A stretch of 64,000 bases of DNA from Novosphingobium silvae (GTDB lineage Bacteria > Pseudomonadota > Alphaproteobacteria > Sphingomonadales > Sphingomonadaceae), in assembly GCF_009856825.1 (NCBI RefSeq), contig NZ_WVTD01000012.1, forward strand, positions 1 through 64,000, in the 5' to 3' direction. Of the stretch, positions 1-7,326 are shown piece after piece; position 1 is the first letter of the stretch, and the number at the start of each line of letters is the position of its first letter. The notes under the pieces are model-generated. The model did no database searches and had not been told where the DNA came from. It was given only the letters and a program-made list of their open reading frames with translations. The translations under genes were made by a program, and so were the position numbers.

Positions 1-125
1 CAGTAGCGCTTTGCAACTCTACCGATCGTTCAGATTGTTCATGAACACCGCGGGCAGGTAAATTGAGAATAAGCCCCTGATATCCACGGCAGCAAACGCC
101 ATCATAGACAACTTGACTTCATATT

Positions 126-805
126 TTGGAAAACGTCCTGACCAATGCCACCTTGCCCAGCATTTCGATGGGCCGGCACAGCTGCTCGCTGAAATGGAAG
201 GTGGCTCCCCAGGACGCCTATCTGCGTACATGGGAGCCTGCACGGGCGGCCTGGGCGGCAGGCTCAAAGGTCGTTCGGCTCATCGGTTACGACATCTCGC
301 CTGCCGATAGCCGCCGTCATGCTCATGCCTCAACCATCGAGAACGCGCTGTTCGAATGCCGCTACCCTCTGCGAGAATGGGGCTGGACCCGTTCCGACTG
401 TGCGGATCGCATCAAGGCTGCGGGCCTCCCCGTGCCCCCTAAGTCCTCCTGTTGGTCTGCGGCGCGATGAAGCCCGAAGAGGTCCGTGCGCTTCCTGCCT
501 GGTGTCTGCGCCTGATCGTGCTGGTCGAGGCGCGGGCGGCGCCGCGACTGAAAACCGTCGAAGGGCTCTGGCGCCGCGCCACAAAAACCCGCCCGGGACG
601 AATGACTGATTTTATCCGGCGGGAGGGGCTGCTGCCACCGGACGAGGTCGATGCGATCATCCTCGATGCGCCGCGCTCGCTCATTCTCTTCCAGGAAGCC
701 GCCGCCATGGTTCCGCTTGAAGACCGGCCCGCCTTCGCCTCGTGGCTCGAGCGCTTTCGGGCGCGGGACGTGGGCACGGGCGTGCCGATGAGGCCCGCAA
801 CATGA
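126..805 (+). pseudogene. PAPS-reductase-like (PP-loop ATPase family) gene remnant, 5'-truncated and frameshifted
   Basis: Two adjacent frames read as one protein of the PAPS-reductase/adenine-nucleotide alpha-hydrolase type. The first frame (126-470) carries CSLKWK, VVRLIGYD, YPLREWGW and PPKSSCW; the second (452-805) continues GAMKPEEVRALP. Joining them through one extra base near 452-460 restores SCW-F-C-GAMKPEEV, the Cys-rich C-terminal signature I associate with this family. The N-terminal nucleotide-binding loop (SGGxDS type) is absent: in-frame sequence before about 120 has stops and no such motif. So the gene looks both truncated by a rearrangement near 100-125 and broken by a 1-nt deletion. 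The 3' part could still be translated from ATG 467 or upstream, and its stop overlaps the next start (ATGA at 802-805). Function of the intact parent is unknown to me; the family assignment is from motif memory. Confidence 0.6.
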
Positions 806-1836
806 TCGAGATCATCCTTGGCCTGCCCCATCTGTCGGCGGGCGCGATTCTGGATCGAGCGCGGCTGCTCCAGCAACCGGTGCTGATCTCGGCCAATGCC
901 TTATCGCGCTGGACGCGCAAAGCGGGGTGGGCCCAGTGGCGTGGCTGGAAGACAGCCCAGCTGGACAACGCATCGGGTCTGCCGAGCGTGGACCTCGACA
1001 GCGGGGGCTTCGTCTGCGCGGCCCGCTATGGCGGGATCCCCTGGAGCGTGGACCAGTATATGGCCCTGGCGGCCGCATACCCGTTCCGGCGCTTCGCAAG
1101 TCTCGACTATTGCGTCGAACCTGAGATTGCGAGGGATCGCGAGGAAATCCTCGACCGCATATCCAGAACCATTCGGGCAAACCGTGATTGCCGGGCGCGT
1201 GCCATGGACCTTGGGATCATCGATCGGTTCATGCCCGTCATTCAGGGGCGCACGCCTGAGGATTATGAACGCTGTGTCGATGCGCTTGCCTGGTCGCTTG
1301 TCCCCGGGACGATCATCGGCGTCGGCAGTATGTGTCGGCGCGACATCCATGGACCAGAGGGGCTCATGGCCGTCATCGAGCATCTGGATACCATTCTTCC
1401 GGCGGGAATTCGTCTCCATGCCTTCGGCGTCAAAGGGGCAGCGCTCCCTTTCCTCACCGCCTTCTCCGCCCGTGTCGCATCGATCGACTCCCAGGCCTAT
1501 GGCATAGCCGCGCGGCGGGATGCGTACCGGCGTGGCGTCCCCAAATCCGACATCATGGTCGCCGACCATCTTGAACGCTGGCTTCGCGCGCAACAGGCGC
1601 GGCTGACCGAAAAGGGGCGAACGACCTTCGCTCCGCGGCGGCCCATCCTGCAGGCAACGCCAACAAATCCCTGGGACGCAGCGATCGCCCAGGCCCGGCG
1701 AGAGATCAGGTCGCTGATAGAGACCGGTGATCTTGAGCACGATGCGCTCACCCAAGCCTGGATTGAGCCCTGGGCTGCGGACCTGATGACGCAGGCGCTT
1801 TCCCATAGGTCGCACAGCGCAGGTGCCTTGCGATGA
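802..1836 (+). CDS. tRNA-guanine transglycosylase-fold protein, DpdA-like
   Basis: 344 aa. Landmarks of the TGT/DpdA superfamily appear in order: LDSGGF (nucleophile Asp about residue 66), SLDYC (like the TGT FDE region), MPVIQG about 145 (TGT VQGG region), GVGSMCRR about 172 and LHAFGVKG after 200. Bacterial TGT exchanges guanine 34 of tRNA for preQ1, while DpdA homologues insert 7-deazaguanines into DNA. This protein is shorter than canonical TGT and shows no obvious CxCxxC...H zinc cluster, favouring the DpdA-like side. I chose ATG 802 because it overlaps the upstream stop as ATGA, signalling translational coupling; the longer in-frame start at 742 would overlap the upstream gene. It is also coupled to the next gene by ATGA at 1833. 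Substrate (DNA, tRNA or other) cannot be told from sequence, and no queC/D/E/F genes for precursor synthesis are in the window. Confidence 0.7.
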   Translation: MIEIILGLPHLSAGAILDRARLLQQPVLISANALSRWTRKAGWAQWRGWKTAQLDNASGLPSVDLDSGGFVCAARYGGIPWSVDQYMALAAAYPFRRFASLDYCVEPEIARDREEILDRISRTIRANRDCRARAMDLGIIDRFMPVIQGRTPEDYERCVDALAWSLVPGTIIGVGSMCRRDIHGPEGLMAVIEHLDTILPAGIRLHAFGVKGAALPFLTAFSARVASIDSQAYGIAARRDAYRRGVPKSDIMVADHLERWLRAQQARLTEKGRTTFAPRRPILQATPTNPWDAAIAQARREIRSLIETGDLEHDALTQAWIEPWAADLMTQALSHRSHSAGALR

Positions 1837-2111
1837 CAAACGCGCCATCCTTCATTGTCACGCAGGCGGCCACATGGATCGCGCGGGGGCGGGCCCCCGC
1901 CGAGGCCGAGGCGCTGGCAGCCGCCTGGAGAGATTTCCCGGATCTTCCGGCGAACGCCCCGCTGGAAGAGCGAATGGCGCGCACGCGCGAGCGCGTCGCG
2001 GCCATGCGACCGATTACTGAGGCCGCGAGAGCCCGCACCGAGGCCGAACGGCAGCGCACCAATTTCTCGTTCGTCAGGCGACGGGTCGAGCATGGCGAGG
2101 CCAGCTTGTAG
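1833..2111 (+). CDS. hypothetical protein, TGT-like operon
   Basis: 92 aa, no family recognised. Composition is Ala/Arg/Glu-rich and helical; the C-terminal half (EERMARTRERVAAMR) looks like an amphipathic or coiled helix. No signal peptide or membrane segment. The start overlaps the stop of the TGT-like gene as ATGA, so it is almost certainly translated from the same mRNA, and the following gene begins 12 nt after its stop. The tight packing suggests a small partner or accessory of the TGT-like protein, but this is only context. Confidence 0.65.
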   Translation: MTNAPSFIVTQAATWIARGRAPAEAEALAAAWRDFPDLPANAPLEERMARTRERVAAMRPITEAARARTEAERQRTNFSFVRRRVEHGEASL

Positions 2112-2123
2112 GAGCAGGCCATT

Positions 2124-3185
2124 TTGCGGGGCGCCGATCTCCATGGTCTCGACTGGGACAGCGCGGTGAACTTTGCACAAGGCTGGTATGCTGCCCATGC
2201 CGGTTGGCCTCACAGGGCCCCTCTGCCCAATAGAGCCGACAAACCGGCCCCGTCACTCGTCGAGGCCTATGACCGCGGTTTTGCGGACGGTGGCGGCGAT
2301 CCTTCGGATCTGTTCGACGCCGCGCGGCGTGCCAATAGAGTGGCCGAACCGGCAACAGGGACAGCCGCTGGCGTTGCCCATCGTCAGTCAGGCCGCCTTC
2401 CAATAAGCCAGTGGGCTGCCCCGAGCGATCAGGCACCGCCAGTATCATGGCCGCGCCGCCTCCTGGTTCTGAGCACGCCCGACATGCACAGGACTCCACT
2501 GACAGAAAGGTCCAAACGTTCTGCGCCAAGCGCGTTCGAACTCGCCCGTGCCGGCGGACGTGAAGACCTCACAATTCTCCTCCTTTCGGCGCGGGCCGGC
2601 TTCACCCTGGCCGGCGTCGAGGCCGAGGCCGATAGTGCGTGCCTGACGCCTGCGCGTGCTGATGAGCTGATCTCGGACCCGTCACAGTGCGACGCGATCA
2701 CCGCCCTGCTCGCGGGGCGGCAGTTCGACGACATTCTGGTGAGCGCACACGGCGACTATCTGCGTGTGATCGATGCCTTCTCCGTCATGTTCCCGCTATG
2801 CCGCACCATGGCGCGGACGCGCAACTCGCCGCTCCAGCAACGCGCCCATCTGCGCACCTGGCTCGACCGGGGTCGCGCGCCCGGAACCAACATCGGCGCC
2901 GGCCATATTCGCTGGTCAAAGGTCGCCCAAGGCCTTTCGGCCAAGCTGGGTGAGTTTGTCGTACGCTATGCAGGCCCGGCGTCGCAGCGAGGGCATTTGA
3001 TCCATATGATGCTGACCGACGGATCCCTGGCGACGGGCTATGTAACGGCTGCGCGCGAACCGCTTGCCCCGGACATTTGGATCTCCAGTAAGGCGCGCCT
3101 TCGGGAAGAAATGACCCTCGCTCTGCGTAGGTTCGGCGGCGCAACGCGCTTGGCGGGCAATGCTGACCTCTTCAGCGGGACATAA
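2124..3185 (+). CDS. hypothetical protein, possible DUF6884/YaaA-like C-terminal region
   Basis: 353 aa from a TTG start; the Shine-Dalgarno AGGAGC at 2110-2115 sits 8 nt upstream and no better start exists. Residues 1-75 form a charged helical region (SAVNFAQGWYAAH). From about 110 the pattern PRRLLVLST... then LTILLLSARAGF, then DDILVSAHGDYL resembles the layout of DUF6884-type proteins (VLSCS..K, ILSA.yGL, and a third strand), although the usual Cys-Ser-Lys start is not kept (LSTPDMHR). No transmembrane segments. Fourth gene of the putative TGT-like operon. The DUF6884 comparison is weak; a profile search should decide. Confidence 0.6.
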   Translation: MRGADLHGLDWDSAVNFAQGWYAAHAGWPHRAPLPNRADKPAPSLVEAYDRGFADGGGDPSDLFDAARRANRVAEPATGTAAGVAHRQSGRLPISQWAAPSDQAPPVSWPRRLLVLSTPDMHRTPLTERSKRSAPSAFELARAGGREDLTILLLSARAGFTLAGVEAEADSACLTPARADELISDPSQCDAITALLAGRQFDDILVSAHGDYLRVIDAFSVMFPLCRTMARTRNSPLQQRAHLRTWLDRGRAPGTNIGAGHIRWSKVAQGLSAKLGEFVVRYAGPASQRGHLIHMMLTDGSLATGYVTAAREPLAPDIWISSKARLREEMTLALRRFGGATRLAGNADLFSGT

Positions 3186-3285
3186 CAGGCAGTTTCTTCA
3201 CCTGTTGTTCGGGCGGCAGGCAGCTTGGACTAGGGCTATTTCGGCCGATGTAGTATGACACGGCAAAGCTATACCGGAGGTGCGT

Positions 3286-3609
3286 GTGACTCGGATCGAG
3301 ATCGACCATCCGGCGATGATCGCGGCGCTTAAGCGCCTTCTCGATCTCGCGCGCAGCGACACCGGGCAGTCTGCCCGCGTCGCGCGTTTCCTCATGGCAT
3401 GGTGGAATGGCCCAGACCTTGGCGATTTCCCAATTGCCGATCTGTTTGGCCTCGACCGCAATGTGGCGGGCGACATCACCACGGTCATCGGCTTTCTGGG
3501 GCAGCATGATGGCGCCATCTACATCGACAGCCTGGGATACCGCGCTGAGATGGTCGTCATTGTTGAGCGCTGGGCGACGCTTTCGCGCACCAGCGCCGAG
3601 GCCGCGTAA
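3286..3609 (+). CDS. DUF7673 family protein
   Basis: 107 aa. The segment LARSDTGQSARVARFLMAWW, followed by DLFGLD and ITTVIGFL, is typical of the small DUF7673 proteins found on alphaproteobacterial plasmids; their function is unknown. I prefer GTG at 3286 because GGAGG at 3276-3280 is spaced 5 nt from it, whereas the GTG at 3280 lies inside that ribosome-binding site. No signal peptide. It follows the TGT-like operon after a 100-nt gap and may have its own promoter. It probably serves mobile-element maintenance rather than the metal genes downstream. Confidence 0.7.
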   Translation: MTRIEIDHPAMIAALKRLLDLARSDTGQSARVARFLMAWWNGPDLGDFPIADLFGLDRNVAGDITTVIGFLGQHDGAIYIDSLGYRAEMVVIVERWATLSRTSAEAA

Positions 3610-3642
3610 CGACGGTTCACGCCGATATAGGGAGACCGAGCC

Positions 3643-3846
3643 TTGCCTGAGCCTGAACTCGACCCTCACACATTGCGTGTCGCGGCGCAGCTGGTCCGCT
3701 CACGCCTCGCGCTCCTGGCGCGCAATCCCCATCTGGACGGTCTCGAACGCCTGGGCGCGAGCAAAATCCTCAAGCAGCTTGCCATAGACCTCGACGTTTC
3801 CGCCGATCATCTCGGGCCCAGACGGCGGCGATCGAGCAGGGCGTAG
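3643..3846 (+). CDS. small hypothetical protein
   Basis: 67 aa from TTG 3643, with GGGAG at 3630-3634 as ribosome-binding site. Predicted helical, basic C-terminus (GPRRRRSSRA); RVAAQLVRSRLALLARN and LERLGASKILKQLAIDL suggest two amphipathic helices. No family recognised. It lies 33 nt behind the DUF7673 gene and faces the CsoR-like gene, whose stop is only 12 nt away. Reality of this gene rests on the RBS and the spacing. Confidence 0.5.
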   Translation: MPEPELDPHTLRVAAQLVRSRLALLARNPHLDGLERLGASKILKQLAIDLDVSADHLGPRRRRSSRA

Positions 3847-3858
3847 CCTTTTACGGCC

Positions 3859-4128
3859 CTACAGATATTTTGAAATGTTCCGGAACGCCTCAACCGCGGT
3901 GACAATGCCGTCGGGCTCGTCGCTATGCGTCAGGCAGTGAGAGATATGATCGTTGATCAACGTCTTCTTGGCGCTCGCGATCGCCTTTTCGACCGCATGT
4001 AACTGCTGCGCGATCTCGGCGCATGGGCGCTCGTTTTCAATCATCTCGACAATGCTGCGCAGATGCCCGCCGGCGCGGTTCAGACGCTTGACGATCGCAG
4101 GATGTGTTTCGTGACGATGCTCGGACAT
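3859..4128 (-). CDS. CsoR/RcnR-family metal-sensing repressor, DmeR-like
   Basis: 89 aa, all-helical DUF156 family repressor that releases DNA on metal binding. Ligand-type residues: Cys36, His61 and Cys65 match the CsoR C-H-C triad; His64 and an N-terminal His cluster (H4, H6, H9) resemble DmeR-type Ni/Co sensors. Start MSEHRHE at 4128 is chosen because this His-rich N-terminus is normal for the group; the 21-residue upstream extension runs through the operator. Divergent from the MFS exporter with two GC-tract palindromes between them, so it likely represses both itself and the exporter, and by a third similar site perhaps the czc operon. Metal specificity (Ni, Co, Cu) is unproven. Confidence 0.85.
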   Translation of the reverse strand: MSEHRHETHPAIVKRLNRAGGHLRSIVEMIENERPCAEIAQQLHAVEKAIASAKKTLINDHISHCLTHSDEPDGIVTAVEAFRNISKYL

Positions 4129-4159
4129 GGAACCTGCTGGCTTGCTGACCAGGTTTACA

Positions 4160-4178
4160 TATCCTCCCCAGGAGGATA
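4160..4178. promoter_or_regulatory. putative CsoR/DmeR operator 1
   Basis: Perfect inverted repeat TATCCTCC-CCA-GGAGGATA, 8-bp arms and 3-nt centre, lying 32 nt upstream of the repressor start. C/G tracts flanked by A/T are the known operator style of CsoR/RcnR proteins. Confidence 0.65.
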
Positions 4179-4195
4179 GCTCAACCGCCAATTAT

Positions 4196-4211
4196 ATCCC
4201 CCCGGGGGGAT
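4196..4211. promoter_or_regulatory. putative CsoR/DmeR operator 2
   Basis: Perfect 16-bp palindrome ATCCCCCCGGGGGGAT, 21 nt upstream of the MFS start. The C6G6 core and AT flanks match the operator style of the adjacent CsoR-family repressor; probably controls the exporter. Confidence 0.65.
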
Positions 4212-4232
4212 GATTCTTTCAAGGAAAGCTCG

Positions 4233-5567
4233 ATGTTCTCGGTCCTCGCGAACCGTACCTATCGCCATCTCCTCCTGGCTCAGGTCATTGCCCTGCTAGG
4301 TACGGGCCTTGCGACCGTCGCGCTGGGTCTGCTCGCCTATGATATTGCCGGGGGTGAGGCCGGAGCGGTGCTTGGAACGGCCCTCGCGATCAAGATGATC
4401 GCCTATATCGGCGTTGCCCCGGTCGTCGGGGCCTATGCCAATCGGCTACCCCGGCGAAGCTTCCTCGTTGCGATGGACCTCTTGCGGGCGGGCGTTGCCC
4501 TGAGCCTGCCGTTCGTGACCGAGGTCTGGCAGATCTATATCCTCATCTTCGTTCTGCAATCGACGTCGGCTGCATTTACCCCAACCTTCCAGGCGACCAT
4601 TCCCGATGTCCTGCCGGACGAACGCGATTATACGAAGGCCTTGTCGCTATCGCGACTGGCCTATGACATGGAAAGCCTGATCAGCCCGATCCTCGCTGCG
4701 GGGCTGCTGACCTTAATCAACTTCCATTGGCTCTTCTCCGGGACGATGATCGGCTTCATCGCCTCGGCGCTCCTCGTTGTGACGACGGTTCTCCCGCGCG
4801 CTCCCAAGCAGCAAACTGCAGGGCAGGGGGTCTATTCCAAGACGACCCGGGGGGTCAGGTTCTACCTGCGCACGCCCCGCCTGCGCGGTCTGCTTGCCCT
4901 GACGCTTGCTTCGGCAGCGGCCAGCTCGATGGTCATCGTCAACACCGTCGTTATCGTGCGGGACAAGCTTGGTCTAGGACAACAGGAGGTCGCCCTGACG
5001 CTCGCTGCGTTCGGCGCGGGCTCGATTCTGGCGGCCTTCACCTTGCCGCGAATCCTCGACCGGGTCTCGGACCGAGTGATCATGCTTATGTCCGGCGCCA
5101 TGCTTGCCTGGCTTTTGGCGATCATGGCCGTGGTAACCTATTGGATCGGCGGGCACTCCAGCTATTGGTATGCCCTGCTCGCCGGATGGTTTGCCATGGG
5201 CATTGCTTATTCAATGAGCGTCACCCCCTCGGGCCGACTCCTCAAACGCTCGGCCAAGGCGGAAGATCGACCGGCACTGTTTGCCGCGCAGTTTGCCCTC
5301 AGCCATGGATGCTGGCTCATCTGCTACCCACTCGCCGGGCAACTCGGAGCCGGCGGCGATCAGATACTGGCTTTCGTCGTGTTATCAGTTCTGGCGCATG
5401 CGGGTGTCATCGGCGCTCGCTTCCTGTGGCCTGCCGAAGATCCCGACATTTTGGCGCATAGTCACCCTGATCTCCCACCCGAGCACCCGCATATGCGCGA
5501 AGATCATCGGACGTCCGACGGCCACGTTTTTGTCGTCGACGATCTTCACCCCAGGTGGCCGCAATAA
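4233..5567 (+). CDS. MFS efflux transporter with His-rich C-terminus (NreB-like)
   Basis: 444 aa, about 12 hydrophobic segments, MFS fold with a loop 2-3 motif in GAYANRLPRRSF. The cytoplasmic C-terminal tail (about 410-444) carries HSHPDLPPEHPHMR, DGH and DDLH, a metal-binding type tail like that of the nickel exporter NreB. Likely exports a divalent metal (Ni or Co) across the inner membrane by proton antiport; this is inferred from the tail, the divergent CsoR-family repressor and the palindrome 21 nt upstream. The gene is intact and ends 57 nt before the next gene, separated by another operator-like palindrome. Confidence 0.75.
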   Translation: MFSVLANRTYRHLLLAQVIALLGTGLATVALGLLAYDIAGGEAGAVLGTALAIKMIAYIGVAPVVGAYANRLPRRSFLVAMDLLRAGVALSLPFVTEVWQIYILIFVLQSTSAAFTPTFQATIPDVLPDERDYTKALSLSRLAYDMESLISPILAAGLLTLINFHWLFSGTMIGFIASALLVVTTVLPRAPKQQTAGQGVYSKTTRGVRFYLRTPRLRGLLALTLASAAASSMVIVNTVVIVRDKLGLGQQEVALTLAAFGAGSILAAFTLPRILDRVSDRVIMLMSGAMLAWLLAIMAVVTYWIGGHSSYWYALLAGWFAMGIAYSMSVTPSGRLLKRSAKAEDRPALFAAQFALSHGCWLICYPLAGQLGAGGDQILAFVVLSVLAHAGVIGARFLWPAEDPDILAHSHPDLPPEHPHMREDHRTSDGHVFVVDDLHPRWPQ

Positions 5568-5593
5568 TATGGAGTTACTGACTGCGACTTGCA

Positions 5594-5612
5594 TAACCCC
5601 CAGGGGGGATAT
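5594..5612. promoter_or_regulatory. putative CsoR/DmeR operator 3 ahead of czc operon
   Basis: TAACCCCCAGGGGGGATAT: a C5-A-G6 core with AT flanks, near-palindromic and closely matching the two sites at 4160 and 4196. It lies 12 nt upstream of the ATG at 5625, where it would overlap promoter or ribosome-binding region, suggesting metal-dependent control of the czc operon. Confidence 0.55.
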
Positions 5613-5624
5613 AGAGTAGCGTTC

Positions 5625-6002
5625 ATGGGGAGAGTGGCCTCATCCTTTCTGCTTGAGAACAGGCGTCATCGGCAGGATTGCCTTTGCGCGCTTCTGGGCG
5701 TGCTGGCCATGTTCAGCGTTACGCTGCTCACAACCTGGCACATCTCATTGCCGCATGGTTCGGTTGCCGCGCAGACAATGCTGACCGAGCAGGATCACCA
5801 CGATCATGCGCCCGAGGACAGACAGGACCGTACCGATCCTGTCCACGTCGCGGCACACGCGGTCCATCAAGGTGCTGCGCTGCCTACGGGCGCGGGACTG
5901 CCGGCGGCATTCTTCGCTGCTTCGGCTAGCTGGTCGGTTCTATCCGACATTGCTTTTGCTTCGATCTCGCCCTCTTCCTTACTGAGGCCTCCGAAAGCGT
6001 GA
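5625..6002 (+). CDS. small His-rich membrane/secreted protein heading czc operon (CzcI-like)
   Basis: 125 aa from ATG 5625. One hydrophobic segment (CALLGVLAMFSVTLLTTW, about 23-40) acts as signal anchor, followed by a periplasmic His/Asp-rich stretch (EQDHHDHAPEDRQDR) and two more His residues. Small secreted His-rich proteins often precede czcCBA, and CzcI of Cupriavidus is the classic example; sequence identity to CzcI is not claimed. A functional analogue sits at 53554-53883 before the second czc operon. A longer in-frame start at 5589 lies inside the operator and is unlikely. Probable role: periplasmic metal buffering or regulation. Confidence 0.65.
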   Translation: MGRVASSFLLENRRHRQDCLCALLGVLAMFSVTLLTTWHISLPHGSVAAQTMLTEQDHHDHAPEDRQDRTDPVHVAAHAVHQGAALPTGAGLPAAFFAASASWSVLSDIAFASISPSSLLRPPKA

Positions 6003-6060
6003 TCCCGCCTGCGCGATAGCGCGCAGCCCAATCGGATCATGATCTTTCGAGGATATCAAA

Positions 6061-7326
6061 ATGACAGCCTTTCCTGGCTGGCTACCGCCTCGTGCCGTAG
6101 CCGCCATGGCCGCCGCCTGCCTGTTGGCTGGCGTTCCGGCTGCGCGCGCGCAGGTCGCGCCTCCCTTTGCCGAACTCTATCGGCAGACCAGCAACGCTCC
6201 GCGCCAGGTCGAACTGGACGCAGAGGTCGAACGAGCAGAGGGCCTCGCGCGCCAGGCGCGCGCTCGGCCCAACCCCACCGTCAGCGTAATGACCGAGAAT
6301 GTGTTCGGACAAAGCCCCTATGATGGGTTCGGACGATCCGAAAACACGTTCCAGATCAATCAGCCTGTCGAACTGGGCGGCAAGCGTTCAGCCCGGATCG
6401 CGGCGGGCCTTGCCGGCGTCGAAGCGGCACAGCTGCGCACCCGCGAGGGCCGGCTTGCTTATGCCTATGAGCTGGCGCGCGCTTATGCCGCAGCGGAGAT
6501 CGCGGATCGTAGGATACAGCTTGCGCAAGCTGCCGTCAGCGAGGCAGAGGCGGACCTCAAGGTCGCGGTCGCGCTCGTCGATGCGGGCAAGGAAGCGCGT
6601 CTACGAAGCCTTCAGGCCGAGACCGAAGCCAACGCCTTGCGGGCCCTTGTCGATACCGCAAAAGCGGAGAAAACCGGCGCTTATGCCCGATTATCCGCTT
6701 TCGCGGGCCAAGGCCAGGCCTATACCAGCCTTGCTGATCCCTTGCTCAGCCGACTTTGGTCACGGGTCGAGGCCGGGCCGATCGATGCTTCCTCGGCGCC
6801 GCCCTATCTGACGGCCAAAGCAGAAGCCGAGGCTGCCTCGCAGCGTGTGACCCTTGCGCGGCGCCAGGCTGTGCCGGATGTCACAATATCACTGGGTGTG
6901 CGGCGACTGGAAATCGACAAGGCCAATGCTCTGGTCGCTGGACTAACCGTGCCCTTTCCCCTGTTCGATCGCAATCGCGGTAATATCGATGCCGCGCAGG
7001 CTGAGCTGCGAGGCGCTCAGGCAAGGGAAGCGGCGCTACGGCTCGAGATCGATGCCGCGATCCGCGGAGCACTGGCGATGAACGAGGCGGCGAATGCGCG
7101 CTCGGCCGCCGCCGACCGAACCCTTGCTACCGCGCAGGAAGGCTACCGCCTCGCGCGCATCGCTTATGAGGCGGGCAAGTCCCCTCTCATCGAACTGATC
7201 GCTTCTCGCCGGGCTCTCGCTGTCGCGCGCGGGGTCGTGCTCGACGCTCGCGCCTCGCAGTTCGACGCCCGTGCCAATCTCGCTCGCCTTCAGGGCCAAA
7301 CCATTACCGGGGACATCATCCAATGA
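6061..7326 (+). CDS. czcC: outer-membrane efflux protein CzcC (TolC family)
   Basis: 421 aa. N-terminal signal peptide ends near ARAQ (about residue 30). Two OEP repeats follow, with family signatures NPTVSVMTEN, FQINQPVELGGKRSARI and, in the second half, VPFPLFDRNRGNIDAAQAE. Forms the trimeric outer-membrane channel of a tripartite heavy-metal RND pump. The stop overlaps the czcB start (ATGA at 7323). Length and motifs fit CzcC/CnrC/NccC; the exact metal cannot be set from this subunit. Confidence 0.9.
   Translation: MTAFPGWLPPRAVAAMAAACLLAGVPAARAQVAPPFAELYRQTSNAPRQVELDAEVERAEGLARQARARPNPTVSVMTENVFGQSPYDGFGRSENTFQINQPVELGGKRSARIAAGLAGVEAAQLRTREGRLAYAYELARAYAAAEIADRRIQLAQAAVSEAEADLKVAVALVDAGKEARLRSLQAETEANALRALVDTAKAEKTGAYARLSAFAGQGQAYTSLADPLLSRLWSRVEAGPIDASSAPPYLTAKAEAEAASQRVTLARRQAVPDVTISLGVRRLEIDKANALVAGLTVPFPLFDRNRGNIDAAQAELRGAQAREAALRLEIDAAIRGALAMNEAANARSAAADRTLATAQEGYRLARIAYEAGKSPLIELIASRRALAVARGVVLDARASQFDARANLARLQGQTITGDIIQ

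Noticed and set aside
19..267. Minus-strand reading frame overlapping the start of the window
   Set aside because: Overlaps the PAPS-reductase-like remnant; no RBS, motif or neighbour support.
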